NCBI GenBank assembly: GCA_036744795.1
Contig: DAIOHK010000006.1
Coordinates: forward strand, 27,820-91,819
Source: UBA5486 sp036744795
GTDB lineage: Bacteria; Bacillota; UBA4882; UBA10575
Length of the DNA stretch: 64,000 bases
Direction: 5' to 3'
Every line of letters starts with the position of its first letter. The first letter of the stretch is position 1. Positions 35,026-44,751 of the stretch are shown in pieces. Made by a program: the position numbers and the translations under genes. The notes beneath the pieces were generated by a model that worked only from the letters and a program-made list of their open reading frames with translations, was not told where the DNA came from and did no database searches.

Positions 35026-36699
35026 TTACAATAAAACTGCTTTAGCATAGGTTTTAAAAGTTTTTTCAATCTTTACTTTTACTTTCTTACCAACCATATT
35101 TCCAGCACCATCAATATCAACTATGTACCCCTCAATTCTTGCTATACCATCCATTGGATTATTTAAATGGGACTCAATTACCTGTAATTCTACTTCATCA
35201 CCTGTTTTAACTGGAAGAGCTCTTTCCTGAACATATTCTGGGTCACCAGCCGCTAAGATCTGCACCTCTTGCAGAGCCAGATTTTCTTTTCCTTTAATGA
35301 AAATAGTCTTCCCCATCATTTTTTCTAATTGATTCAGGTGATTCCCCCCTGGACCTATGATTAGTGCAGCGATACTTGGATTCACTCCGATCAGTAAAGC
35401 TTGATTTTGTGATCTATCCGTACCAATTTCTAAGATCCGTCGCTCAACACGAGCAACCTGGGTTTCTAAAGAATATTTAAACCCAGTTCCTTCACAGCAA
35501 GAACAGGCCTGTTGTAATTGTCCTCTAAGACTGGGGCGGGTCTTTTTTCTAGTCAATTCCAATAATCCAAGTGAAGTAAAACCTAAAACATTAGATTTTA
35601 TCTTATCTTTCTGTAATTCCGTAGTAAAAGACTCCAAAACCTTCTTTTTACTTTCCTCATCAGCCATATCAATAAAATCAATAATAATAATACCAGCTAA
35701 ATTCCGTAACCTTATTTGCCTGGCAATTTCTTTAGCAGCCGCTAAATTCGTGTGAAGAACCGTATCTTCTAGGCAAGTAGAACCGGTAAACTTCCCGGTG
35801 TTGACATCGACCACAGTTAAGGCTTCAGTTTGATCAAAAACTAAATAAGCTCCAGAATCAAGCCATATTCTTCTCTGGAGTGCCTCTTCAATCTGGTGTT
35901 CAACTCCGTATACTGAAAATAAATTCCCCGAAAACAATTTAACTCTACTTCGTAAATGGGGACCTAATACATTAAGTAATTCTAAAGCTTTTTCATAAGT
36001 AGGTAGATCATCAATTACCAAACGATCAACTTCTTCGGTAAATAGATCCCTTAATAGTCGATAAAGAAGATCATGATCATGATAAATTAGGGAAGGAACT
36101 GGACCTTTTTTGGTTTTTTTGAGAATTTTTTGCCAAAGATTAAATAGAAAATCCCGATCTGCTTCTAAATCACGTTCCTCAATTCCTTCAGCCGCAGTAC
36201 GAACAATTAATCCCATACCTTCCGGTTTTAGACGTGTGGCAATTTCTTTTACTCTCTCTCTTTCTTTTTCATCCTCTATTCTCCTGGAGATGCCAATATA
36301 ATCCACAGTAGGCATTAATACTAGGTAACGTCCGGGAATTGTCAAATTTGTATCTACCCTTGCTCCCTTACTCCCTATTGCTTCTTTAATAATTTGTACC
36401 ACAATCTCTTGACCTTCCCGAAGTAAATCACTAATCGAGGCTGTAGACTTCTTACATTCGCCTTCTTCACTTTTTAAACAAAGATCATCAATAAATAAAA
36501 ATGCATTCTTTTCCATTCCGATGTCAATAAAAGCAGCTTGCATCCCAGGAAGTACATTTTCCACTTTTCCCCTATAGATATTTCCTACCTGGCGACGAGC
36601 ATTAAATCTTTCGATTGATAATTCAACTAGTCTTCCATCTTCCAATACTGCCATCCGCGTTTCACTTGGGCTAACATTAATCAAAAATTCTTTTTCCAT
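35026..36699 (-). CDS. rng: Ribonuclease E/G family endoribonuclease
   Basis: About 557 residues. S1 domain at about 35-115 (GNIYRGKVENVLPGMQAAF), the catalytic metal site in ALTVVDVNTGKFTG, and the zinc-link CSCCEGTG near residue 405. A TRAM-like C-terminal domain (about 480-555) replaces the long scaffold of RNase E, so it is RNase G-like. The ATG at 36699 follows GTGGTGGG. The frame's earlier start overlaps the upstream gene. It lies between the DUF2344 gene and rplU, its common position. Confidence 0.93.
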   Translation of the reverse strand: MEKEFLINVSPSETRMAVLEDGRLVELSIERFNARRQVGNIYRGKVENVLPGMQAAFIDIGMEKNAFLFIDDLCLKSEEGECKKSTASISDLLREGQEIVVQIIKEAIGSKGARVDTNLTIPGRYLVLMPTVDYIGISRRIEDEKERERVKEIATRLKPEGMGLIVRTAAEGIEERDLEADRDFLFNLWQKILKKTKKGPVPSLIYHDHDLLYRLLRDLFTEEVDRLVIDDLPTYEKALELLNVLGPHLRSRVKLFSGNLFSVYGVEHQIEEALQRRIWLDSGAYLVFDQTEALTVVDVNTGKFTGSTCLEDTVLHTNLAAAKEIARQIRLRNLAGIIIIDFIDMADEESKKKVLESFTTELQKDKIKSNVLGFTSLGLLELTRKKTRPSLRGQLQQACSCCEGTGFKYSLETQVARVERRILEIGTDRSQNQALLIGVNPSIAALIIGPGGNHLNQLEKMMGKTIFIKGKENLALQEVQILAAGDPEYVQERALPVKTGDEVELQVIESHLNNPMDGIARIEGYIVDIDGAGNMVGKKVKVKIEKTFKTYAKAVLL

Positions 36700-36710
36700 C
36701 CCACCACTTC

Positions 36711-37385
36711 CTAAAGAACCTTTTCGCAGCATTCTTCGGTACGGGAATATATTGCTTTCCTAATTATCCTTTGTACCTGAAAATCTTGGGGAAATAATGA
36801 AATAAAATTGTCAGGTCTAAGGGTTCCCCGAGGACCGAATTCCACTTTCATCTCAAAAAGAAAAAGACTATTTTCTTTGAAAGAAAGTTTATAATCTTGC
36901 CAAAAAGGCCGAATATTAACTAGTTTCTCTCCCGACTTGGCTTTTTTTGCTACCACCAACTCTTTACTTTTCCATAAATATTTAAACCAAGTTTCAATCT
37001 CATCTTTTCCCTTATCCACTACAACCTCAATAACAAATTGATAAACTATGGAGTTTACCGAAGCCATCAAAGATGAAACTTTCTCTGAAAGCTTTTTAAC
37101 TTGAATAACCTCTAAACCTGGAGGTAAAGAATGATATAAAGCAAGAGTAACTTCTTGCTCTGACAATTTTTCAGTTAACTCAATATCCAGCAATTCTGCT
37201 TCGCTTTCAACACCTAATGGTAAAGGAGGACCAAAAGATAGGCGAGGCATTGGATTAAATCCACAAGAATAAGCTACAGGAAGGCCTGCCCTTCGAAGGG
37301 TTCTATTGATTGCCCTTGCGACATCTAAATGAGATGTAAATCTAACAATGCTTGTTTTTCGATATTGAATTCGATAGTAATTAAT
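36711..37385 (-). CDS. DUF2344 (TIGR03936) protein, partner of radical SAM protein
   Basis: About 225 residues. The start RIQYRKTSIVRFTSHLDV and SCGFNPMPRLSFGPPLPLG are hallmarks of the TIGR03936/DUF2344 family, found next to, or fused with, the TIGR03960 radical SAM protein. Function unknown. The start is unusual: GGAGGTGAGGAG lies before an ATT at 37385 that overlaps the stop of the upstream gene, and no ATG/GTG/TTG has a proper site. A TTG at 37400 is the only standard alternative and has none. Confidence 0.85.
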   Translation of the reverse strand: MNYYRIQYRKTSIVRFTSHLDVARAINRTLRRAGLPVAYSCGFNPMPRLSFGPPLPLGVESEAELLDIELTEKLSEQEVTLALYHSLPPGLEVIQVKKLSEKVSSLMASVNSIVYQFVIEVVVDKGKDEIETWFKYLWKSKELVVAKKAKSGEKLVNIRPFWQDYKLSFKENSLFLFEMKVEFGPRGTLRPDNFISLFPQDFQVQRIIRKAIYSRTEECCEKVL

Positions 37386-39237
37386 TCTCCTCACCTCCAA
37401 TCAATGTGGGTTTAACCCCTAAAGTTTGGCAAACGCCACAGGCTGAGCAATCTTTGCCAGTTCGACAATCGAAGGTAGGCTTCCCTTCTTCAGCGCGCTG
37501 ATCTTCTGCTTTTAAAAACTCTTTACTTACACCTGCACTAAGATGTTGCCATGGTAAGGTTTCCTCATAAGAGCGAGTCCTGTTACTATAAAACTCTGGT
37601 TTTAGGCCAACAATTTTGAAAGCTTCTTGCCATAAATCCCAGCGAAATTTATCTCCCCAAGCATCAAAGGTACAACCTAATTCCAAAGCCGTTTCTAATA
37701 CTTTCCCTAATCTCCGGTCTCCACGGGAAAAAACCCCTTCCAACTGGCTCATTATTGCTTCATGCCAGGAAAAGGCTAAACCTTTTCCTCTAATTAATTT
37801 CTTTAAATAATCCTGTTTACGCAGAGTCTCCTCCAATGAAATTTGTGGACGCCATTGAAAGGGAGTATGTGGTTTTGGTACAAAAGTTGAAACGCTAACA
37901 ACTACCTTAACATGTCCAGCTTTAGAGGCATGGATCTTCCGACCCAGCTGCAAAACTTTATTTGCTAATTGTGCTATGCCTTCCAAATCCTGATCAGTTT
38001 CTGTTGGTAGACCAATCATAAAATACAATTTAATTCTTTGCCAACCGGCTTGAAAAGCAGCTTGAACAGTCTCTAAAATCTGTGCATCAGTAAGGTTTTT
38101 ATTAATTACCCGCCGTAGACGTTCAGTTCCAGCTTCCGGTGCAAAAGTCAAGCTGGATTTGGGCTTTGATTGAAATGTTGCCGCTAATTCCGGAGAAAAA
38201 GAATCAATTCTTAAAGAAGGAAGAGATATTTTCACTCCCTGTGGAGAAAAACACTCAGTCAAAGTACCAACCAATTTATCAATCCCAGTATAATCCGCAC
38301 TACTAAGCGAGGTAAGAGAAATTTCTTCATACCCTGTACTTTTAATTAACCCTGGCAGTTTCTCTTTGATGAGAGAACTGTCTCTCTCTCTAACCGGACG
38401 ATAAATCATACCTGCCTGACAGAAACGACACCCCCTAGTACATCCCCGAAACAATTCGATCATTAACCGATCGTGAATTGGCTCGATCCAAGGAACCAGC
38501 TCTTTCTCCGGAAGGTAACCATCTTTAAAATCTTTAATGATTCTCTTATATATTACTTCGGGTGCCGGTGGCAATGACTTAATCGTCGATACTACCCCAT
38601 CCGGAAGATAATCAATCGTATAATACTCAGGCACATAAACTCCAGAAACTGAAAGCAAATCATGTTTTATTGCCGCCTTAGCCTTCCCTTTAGCTTTACC
38701 TTCAGCTACTATATTTAGAATCTCGATTATTGCCTCTTCTCCCTCACCTAATAAAAAAAGGTCAAAAAAATCAGTCAAAGGTTCGGGATTAAAACTTCCC
38801 GGGCCACCACCAATAATCAGCGGGTATTCCTCCCCCCTTTTTTCTCTTTTTAAAGGTATTCCCGCCAAACTCATCATATTCAGGATATTCGTATAACTCA
38901 ACTCATATTGGAGAGTAAATCCTAACAGATCAAATTCTGCTAAACTACGTTTTGTCTCAAGAGAAAAGAGAGGTAGCTGGGATTTTCGCAATTCGTCTTC
39001 CATGTCCTTAGCAGGAGCGTAAACCCGTTCTGCCAAATAATCGCTAGTTTCGTTTATTCGGTGATATAAAAGCCTTAGTCCTAAATGGGAAAAACCAATC
39101 TCGTATAGGTCTGGAAAAGCAAGAGCAACCCGGAGTTTAACTTCATTCCAAGATTTCACAGTAATATTTAATTCCCCGCCAGAATATCTCCCTGGTTTTT
39201 GAACTTTTTCCATAATTTTTTCGTAAATGCTTATCAT
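37381..39237 (-). CDS. B12-binding-like radical SAM protein (TIGR03960)
   Basis: 618 residues. The N-terminal cobalamin-binding-like region (about 20-200) ends in PLIIGGGPGSFNPEP. The radical SAM cluster is CTRGCRFCQAG (CxxxCxxC). The C-terminal tail has CGVCQTLGVKP. Target reaction is unknown. In many Bacillota it precedes DUF2344 and rng, as here. AGGAGG precedes the ATG. It follows the spoIVF pair by about 115 bases. Confidence 0.9.
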   Translation of the reverse strand: MISIYEKIMEKVQKPGRYSGGELNITVKSWNEVKLRVALAFPDLYEIGFSHLGLRLLYHRINETSDYLAERVYAPAKDMEDELRKSQLPLFSLETKRSLAEFDLLGFTLQYELSYTNILNMMSLAGIPLKREKRGEEYPLIIGGGPGSFNPEPLTDFFDLFLLGEGEEAIIEILNIVAEGKAKGKAKAAIKHDLLSVSGVYVPEYYTIDYLPDGVVSTIKSLPPAPEVIYKRIIKDFKDGYLPEKELVPWIEPIHDRLMIELFRGCTRGCRFCQAGMIYRPVRERDSSLIKEKLPGLIKSTGYEEISLTSLSSADYTGIDKLVGTLTECFSPQGVKISLPSLRIDSFSPELAATFQSKPKSSLTFAPEAGTERLRRVINKNLTDAQILETVQAAFQAGWQRIKLYFMIGLPTETDQDLEGIAQLANKVLQLGRKIHASKAGHVKVVVSVSTFVPKPHTPFQWRPQISLEETLRKQDYLKKLIRGKGLAFSWHEAIMSQLEGVFSRGDRRLGKVLETALELGCTFDAWGDKFRWDLWQEAFKIVGLKPEFYSNRTRSYEETLPWQHLSAGVSKEFLKAEDQRAEEGKPTFDCRTGKDCSACGVCQTLGVKPTLIGGEEN

Positions 39238-39351
39238 GTTTTCCTCCTGTTTTAATTACCTCTGGCCGAGCAGAAATTATAACTTAAAACTTAAATTGGA
39301 TTTTCATCCTTTCATTGCACAGGTTCAAAGCTTGTCCACTTTTGATTAGAA

Positions 39352-40251
39352 TTAGATCTTATTTACATTCGACAATAAACGAGAATATCCTTTTTGTTTA
39401 CCCTTTTTACCCCATATCTGGTATAAGTTAGTATTTAACGGATTCTCTTTCAACATAAAGATTATTTCTTCTTCAGTTAATTCCCCTATAATATTACCAT
39501 TTTTATCTCGCAAAAAAAATATATGATAATCTTTACCTGATAAAAATGGAAGAATTTCTCCAATTTTCTTTTCTGGTTCGGCTACCCAAACTTTTGAAGA
39601 AAGTAACCCTTTGTCCTTGAGTAAAGCAATTTTTTTATCTTTCTGAACTAAATATGCATATAAAAAATTATCCTCACGAGCGGAAATAAATAAGAACACT
39701 AACATTCCCGGAAAATATGGTGGAACACTCCCCCGTATATATAAAAATAATAATGGGAGTCCGGAGATTACAGTTACTATTTTAGTTAATTTCACTACCA
39801 TTCTAGTTGCAGTCTTATATCCTCCTCCTATTCCAACAAATATTGAACGGAGTATCCTTCCTCCATCTAAAGGGTATAAAGGTAAAATATTAAATAAAGC
39901 TAATCCAAGGTTGATATTAAATACTTCTTGAGTTATCCCTGGAAGATGTAAAAAAGGAGAAAAGACCTTAGTTAATAAAGCGAGGATTAGACTTTGAACT
40001 GGTCCGGCTATTGCAGTAATAGCTTCTGCAACCGGATCATTAAAAAGAGAATACTCCATTTTGGCCACACCTCCAAAAGGGAAAAGCTCTACAGAGACAG
40101 TGTGGTATCCAAAACCTAGGGCAGTCAAAATATGAGCAAGTTCATGAATCAAAACAGAAAGAAAAGCAAGTACAAAATTGCTAATCTTACCTGTTAATCC
40201 AGATAAAAAGAGAAGAATCAAAAATAAAGGGTGAACCTTAATTTTGAACAT
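39352..40251 (-). CDS. spoIVFB: SpoIVFB-type intramembrane metalloprotease
   Basis: About 299 residues, M50 family. Zinc motif HELAH at residues 36-40 in a membrane helix, and the third ligand region LPLYPLDGGRIL. Several membrane segments and a C-terminal CBS-like domain (GNIIGELTEEEI) are present. In the mother cell SpoIVFB cleaves pro-sigma-K. The ATG at 40251 overlaps the stop of the preceding M23 gene (TAATG). The TTG three codons earlier is less likely. Confidence 0.92.
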   Translation of the reverse strand: MFKIKVHPLFLILLFLSGLTGKISNFVLAFLSVLIHELAHILTALGFGYHTVSVELFPFGGVAKMEYSLFNDPVAEAITAIAGPVQSLILALLTKVFSPFLHLPGITQEVFNINLGLALFNILPLYPLDGGRILRSIFVGIGGGYKTATRMVVKLTKIVTVISGLPLLFLYIRGSVPPYFPGMLVFLFISAREDNFLYAYLVQKDKKIALLKDKGLLSSKVWVAEPEKKIGEILPFLSGKDYHIFFLRDKNGNIIGELTEEEIIFMLKENPLNTNLYQIWGKKGKQKGYSRLLSNVNKI

Positions 40252-40982
40252 TAGTACCAAGAACCACTATTTTGATTTAAAAAAGGCCGAGGATTAACCG
40301 GTTCTGAACGGTAATGAATTTCCCAAAAAAACTCCCGGCTAGTACAAGCTATTTCTTGATATGCTTTAACCCATTGACCATTAACTACATAGACTTTGGG
40401 ACAAGGATAATAAATAGAACTCCAACCATTTCCGTGATCCAAGGTAATTCTCCACCCTCCATTTTCAAACTGAATCTCTCTTATTGTCCCCGATGCAGAA
40501 GCATAGACATGTGAATTTGGAGAAAGATAAAACCGAACCCGATGAGGGAAAAACTCCCTTTTCTCAAAATTATAGAGCGGAGCAGAAAATTGAATTGATT
40601 TTCCGGGAGGAGCCAAAGCTTCCTTAATTTCTACAGTAAACCAGGATGAAACTTGTTCTTTGACTGCATTCCATTGTTTCCCAGCAAAGGAATAAATTTT
40701 ATATTGAGGTCTTTCCTCTTCTCCATATTTTAAAACATAACGAAAACGGTTGATAATTCCCGGACCAATTCGTGGGATATTGCCAAGAACCCCAAGCAGA
40801 ATAATGATTAGGCTACAAATTATAATCTGCTTTAGGATTACCAACTCCCATTTTACTGGCTGCTGTTTATTATCATTCTTATCGATATTGGTCTCCAATC
40901 CAGCTTCTTGAACTTCCTGCTCCTCACTAAAACTTGATTTATAATCGATTGATCTTAATTCTTTTTTTTCAGTCCTCTCCAT
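40251..40982 (-). CDS. spoIVFA: SpoIVFA-like M23-domain membrane protein
   Basis: About 243 residues. One membrane helix near the middle (LVILKQIIICSLIIILLGV) and a C-terminal LytM/M23 domain (about 150-240). The zinc ligands are degenerate: the usual HxH reads FWEIHYR and the first HxxxD site is lost, as expected for SpoIVFA, which regulates rather than cuts. SpoIVB would cleave this protein to free SpoIVFB. GAGGAGAGG precedes the ATG at 40982. It overlaps spoIVFB by one base. Confidence 0.85.
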   Translation of the reverse strand: MERTEKKELRSIDYKSSFSEEQEVQEAGLETNIDKNDNKQQPVKWELVILKQIIICSLIIILLGVLGNIPRIGPGIINRFRYVLKYGEEERPQYKIYSFAGKQWNAVKEQVSSWFTVEIKEALAPPGKSIQFSAPLYNFEKREFFPHRVRFYLSPNSHVYASASGTIREIQFENGGWRITLDHGNGWSSIYYPCPKVYVVNGQWVKAYQEIACTSREFFWEIHYRSEPVNPRPFLNQNSGSWY

Positions 40983-41144
40983 AGTCCTCTCCTCATTTTC
41001 CCCTTTAACACAGTTATATGGCAATTAATTAACTTCTAGAACAAGCTCAGCATTAATTGTTTTCACAAATAATTGCTTATAAAGAGGAAAACAGATCATT
41101 AAATAGAAATTTAAATTAAGTTTGTTTTTTGAGAGGTGCAAATA

Positions 41145-44100
41145 GTGGGAATAAAAATCGGAATAATCAATCCAAGTGGTTTAGAATTAAGCACCCAAAA
41201 AGCTTTAGAACTATTAGTTGAAAGTTTTTCCAAGCAAAATGTCTCTGTTAATTTCTGCCTATATACGAACCAACTACCATCAGCCGATCTATTTATTGGG
41301 ACTTATGAAAAAAGTAGAATTATTAGGGATCTAGTCGAAAAAGAGTCTCTTCCCCTGAATCTTACTCCCGAAGCATTAATTATTCAAGAAATACAGATCA
41401 ATGGCGAAAACTCTCTCATAGCTTGCGGTTTTGATACTAGAGGCCTAGACTATGCCTTATATGAATTAGCTGCAAGGGTAAATTCGCAATCTGTAACCGC
41501 CTTATACAAACCTGTAAATGAAACACCTTTCATTAAACTACGAGGGGTTATTCACTACTTTTCTGGTAAAGAATTACGAGCGGGGTGGACTTTTCCCCGG
41601 GAATATTGGGTAAATTACTTTAATTTTCTTGTACGTAATAGATTTAACAGTTTTTCTCTGGTATTCGATGCTCCTTATTTTTCATCTCCTTTTCCTTTTT
41701 TATTTTATATCCCCGAACATCCTGAAGTTGGCTACAATTTCCTCTTTTCCGAAAAAATTATGGAGAATAATCTAAACTCACTTAATGAGTTTGCTACTCT
41801 TGCAAGAGAATCAGGCCTAGATTTTCATCTCGGATTACATAACTTTTTGCCAAACATTGGAGAATTAGAGAAACACCCTGCACATATTGATGGGTTAAAC
41901 AGTAAAAATGTAGAATCCTATCTTTATTTAGGTTTGAAACAGTTGATTTTTTCCTGCCCTCAAATCAGTGGGTTGGAGGTTAACTTCTTTCTTGAACCTA
42001 CTCAAAATAAGTACGTTAACCAAACTTTCTTTTATAATACGTTTATTAAAGCAATAATCGAAACCGGAAATCAGATCCAATTGAAAATTAACCCTGAACA
42101 ATTCAACAGTGAAACTATCCAGCAGATTATTGAATCAGATGTAAAAACAGTTTTATCCTCAAGCTTTTGGGGAAAATATGCCGGGCTACCCTACCCAGCT
42201 GAAAAAAGTAAACCGATTATTATTCCTGAATCTAACCAAGATTCAGTTTTGATTAATTCACAATTAAATATTTATGGTACTTCCCCTGTATTACCTTGGG
42301 GCGACCCTGATTACGTCCATACACTTCTGGATTCCTTAGAAAACCTAGGTTATAAAGGCTTAGAGATTGTCCCCCCCGTTGCTAGAAAAAATACCAGCAA
42401 GATCAGGGAAGAAAAACCTCTTAACTCAAACTATCAGTATTTTAAATGGGAATATGAACGCCATTGGTATCTTTATCAGATTTTTGGTCGCTTATCTTTC
42501 AATCCTCATACAACAGGCGAAGTTCTAATCCGCAATTTTCATCGGCGCTTTGGAGAGAAAGGTAATCAACTAGCCGAAATCTATAGTTTAGCTGGAAAGG
42601 TTCTACCACTGTATGTGGGGGTTCATATAAACAAAGAAGATCCTTCAAATTGGCCAGAGACCGAGGTTGGTGGGTTACTCGAATATTACCTCCGTGTTCC
42701 TCCGGGAGATCCCTCTCTCTTTTCTAGTTTTGAAGAATATACTAATAGTATTTTATCCGGAACCAAAATTGCAAAAATATCACCATTATATATCACTAAG
42801 TATTTTAAAGATTTGGGGACTAAAATTCTCGAGAAAATAAAAGCTATCGAAGATTATTTACCTCGAGGCGATGAAGATAACATTAAAGAATGGCAGACCT
42901 TGCTTATTGATTTTTCTATATTAGGAAATTTTTCTCTTTACCATAGCCGGAAATTTAAAGCTGCTCATGAACTCTCACTCTTTTACAAAACAAAGGATCT
43001 TCACTCTTTAAACCAAGCAATCATTTTTTTAAAAAAAGCCCGCACTTGTTGGGAGAAAATCATCACATTGACTAACCAAGCTTATCAGCAACGATTGTAT
43101 ACCGAACCCGGTATTTCTCCTATTCATTGGTCTAAAAAAATTATCCTCTTACTAGAGGATGAGAAAAGGCTTAATTTATTGAAAGAAGAATATCTAAAAA
43201 GGACTAATTTTTTATTAGGCTTTGATTTCGGTAGTCCACCTTCTAAACTAGATAAGGCCAAAACTAATATTTTCCCGGATTTCTATGTAGAAATGGGTTT
43301 TATCCAGGTAGATCATCTTTCAAAATATAATTTGGAAACAGGTTTTGGGTGGCAAATTATTAATGGACTCCAATCCATTTCTTCACCACCAATCCGACTT
43401 AATGATCGAGATCTCTCCCCCTTTTTAGATAATTACGGTAACACAGAAGGTTTCTTTCCTTATCCATATGAGAATCTATTATTAAATGATCTAGTCTGGT
43501 CCAGAAAACCGGCAACTTTTATTGTTGATTTAAATCCCGGCTCCTATTTGGTTCATTTAACCTTCTGTGATCACTCGCCAGAAGCCAGAAAGCATGGGCC
43601 AATGACAATAAAAGTCAATAATAGGATATTAGCTAAAGACCTAATCATAAACATAGGAAACAGAGTCGATCTCCGGGAAATATTTGAAATTGAAGATGGG
43701 AAGTTAACTATTGAGTTTAGTTGCGCTCCACATCAGGATTGGTTTATCTCCGCTCTTAGTATTAGCCCGATCACTCCTGTAATCGCGCATACTCCAGTTT
43801 TTCATTGGGTCGTTTCTAAAAAACCTTTAGAAATTTATACAACTGTTTGGGGAATCCATCCTATTCAACAAGTAATCCTAAATTACCGGTCGGGAGAAGA
43901 ACGGGGTTACCATATGATGGTTATGACCCCGATTGCTCTCAACCTTTATTGCGGAAAAATTCCTGCTACTTATTTTGACTCAGCAAGCAAAATAAATTAT
44001 TATTTTACTGTTCTTGATAATCAAGGTACAAAGATCTCACATGGTAGTTATGAATCTCCCTTATCGATCGAGCTTATTAAAGAGGATAACTTGACTCCAT

Positions 44101-44417
44101 TCTTTTTCCACTCAACACCTTCCAAAACAGAGCATCAAGACTTAAAGTTTAAATTTTCCGCCCGTCCGTTTGAAGCAGTAAAAGAGGTTTTACTATTTTA
44201 TCAAGTTGAGGGAAATAAGCTTAAGCAATTAATAATGGAGGGAAATAATGGGGAATTTGAAGGGATAATCCCTAGTTCGGATTTTTTACCAAATTGCTCT
44301 ATAAACTACCGGTTTGCAATCACAATGAATAATGGAATGGTTTTACTTTACCCAAACCCGGTTTTAGCTTTTCCCTACTTGAAAATAGCCTTGGTTGATT
44401 CATCTGGTCTTGGTTAG
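41145..44417 (+). CDS. Large glycoside hydrolase-like protein (GH67/GH115-like N-terminus)
   Basis: About 1,090 residues, no signal peptide. The N-terminal segment with GFDTRGLDYALYELAARV and KLRGVIHYFSG recalls the alpha-glucuronidase type (GH67/GH115/GH20-like) small domain and TIM barrel (about 130-400). A helical region follows (about 450-680), then a malectin-like carbohydrate-binding domain (about 720-880), and Ig-like domains to the end. Catalytic residues cannot be named. GTG at 41145 follows AGAGGTG. The last dozen codons come from a family 1 repeat. It is alone, with no sugar transporter nearby. Confidence 0.7.
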   Translation: MGIKIGIINPSGLELSTQKALELLVESFSKQNVSVNFCLYTNQLPSADLFIGTYEKSRIIRDLVEKESLPLNLTPEALIIQEIQINGENSLIACGFDTRGLDYALYELAARVNSQSVTALYKPVNETPFIKLRGVIHYFSGKELRAGWTFPREYWVNYFNFLVRNRFNSFSLVFDAPYFSSPFPFLFYIPEHPEVGYNFLFSEKIMENNLNSLNEFATLARESGLDFHLGLHNFLPNIGELEKHPAHIDGLNSKNVESYLYLGLKQLIFSCPQISGLEVNFFLEPTQNKYVNQTFFYNTFIKAIIETGNQIQLKINPEQFNSETIQQIIESDVKTVLSSSFWGKYAGLPYPAEKSKPIIIPESNQDSVLINSQLNIYGTSPVLPWGDPDYVHTLLDSLENLGYKGLEIVPPVARKNTSKIREEKPLNSNYQYFKWEYERHWYLYQIFGRLSFNPHTTGEVLIRNFHRRFGEKGNQLAEIYSLAGKVLPLYVGVHINKEDPSNWPETEVGGLLEYYLRVPPGDPSLFSSFEEYTNSILSGTKIAKISPLYITKYFKDLGTKILEKIKAIEDYLPRGDEDNIKEWQTLLIDFSILGNFSLYHSRKFKAAHELSLFYKTKDLHSLNQAIIFLKKARTCWEKIITLTNQAYQQRLYTEPGISPIHWSKKIILLLEDEKRLNLLKEEYLKRTNFLLGFDFGSPPSKLDKAKTNIFPDFYVEMGFIQVDHLSKYNLETGFGWQIINGLQSISSPPIRLNDRDLSPFLDNYGNTEGFFPYPYENLLLNDLVWSRKPATFIVDLNPGSYLVHLTFCDHSPEARKHGPMTIKVNNRILAKDLIINIGNRVDLREIFEIEDGKLTIEFSCAPHQDWFISALSISPITPVIAHTPVFHWVVSKKPLEIYTTVWGIHPIQQVILNYRSGEERGYHMMVMTPIALNLYCGKIPATYFDSASKINYYFTVLDNQGTKISHGSYESPLSIELIKEDNLTPFFFHSTPSKTEHQDLKFKFSARPFEAVKEVLLFYQVEGNKLKQLIMEGNNGEFEGIIPSSDFLPNCSINYRFAITMNNGMVLLYPNPVLAFPYLKIALVDSSGLG

Positions 44418-44734
44418 ATCACTTCGTGATAATTATGAAACCAGCATGAACAACTTGTTGATTCATCTGGTCTTGATTAAATCCTACAGGACAGTTGGTC
44501 GACTTACCCGCCTTTGATCTAATCGCTTTGTGATATTTGGGAAGCCGGTGTAAGCGTCTCAAACCAGTATGAACAACCAATTAAAGCGCTTCTGGAGCTT
44601 TGTCGACCTACTTGGCTTTATTTTCATCTTACGAGATAGCTGGCCGACTCACCCGGCTTTGATTTAAATCACTGTGTGATGTTAAGGTGGCCGGCGTGAG
44701 CGACTTCGTAGCCAGCGTGAGCGAATACTTTAAA
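44377..44734. repeat. Family 1 dispersed repeat, long copy D
   Basis: Starts GAAAATAGCCTTGGTTGATTC, repeats TTGATTCATCTGGTCTTG twice, holds TATGAACAACCAATTAAAGC, and ends GCCGGCGTGAGCGACTTC and GTAGCCAGCGTGAGCGAATA. At about 358 bp it looks like a composite of two or more units. It encodes the C-terminal residues and stop of the preceding gene and fills the convergent gap to ferredoxin. Confidence 0.85.
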
Positions 44735-44751
44735 GTACAGGTGGTAGAAAA

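Noticed and set aside
36700..36732. Upstream start for rng overlapping the DUF2344 gene
   Set aside because: The ATG at 36699 begins the conserved RNase G N-terminus and has its own GTGGTGGG site.
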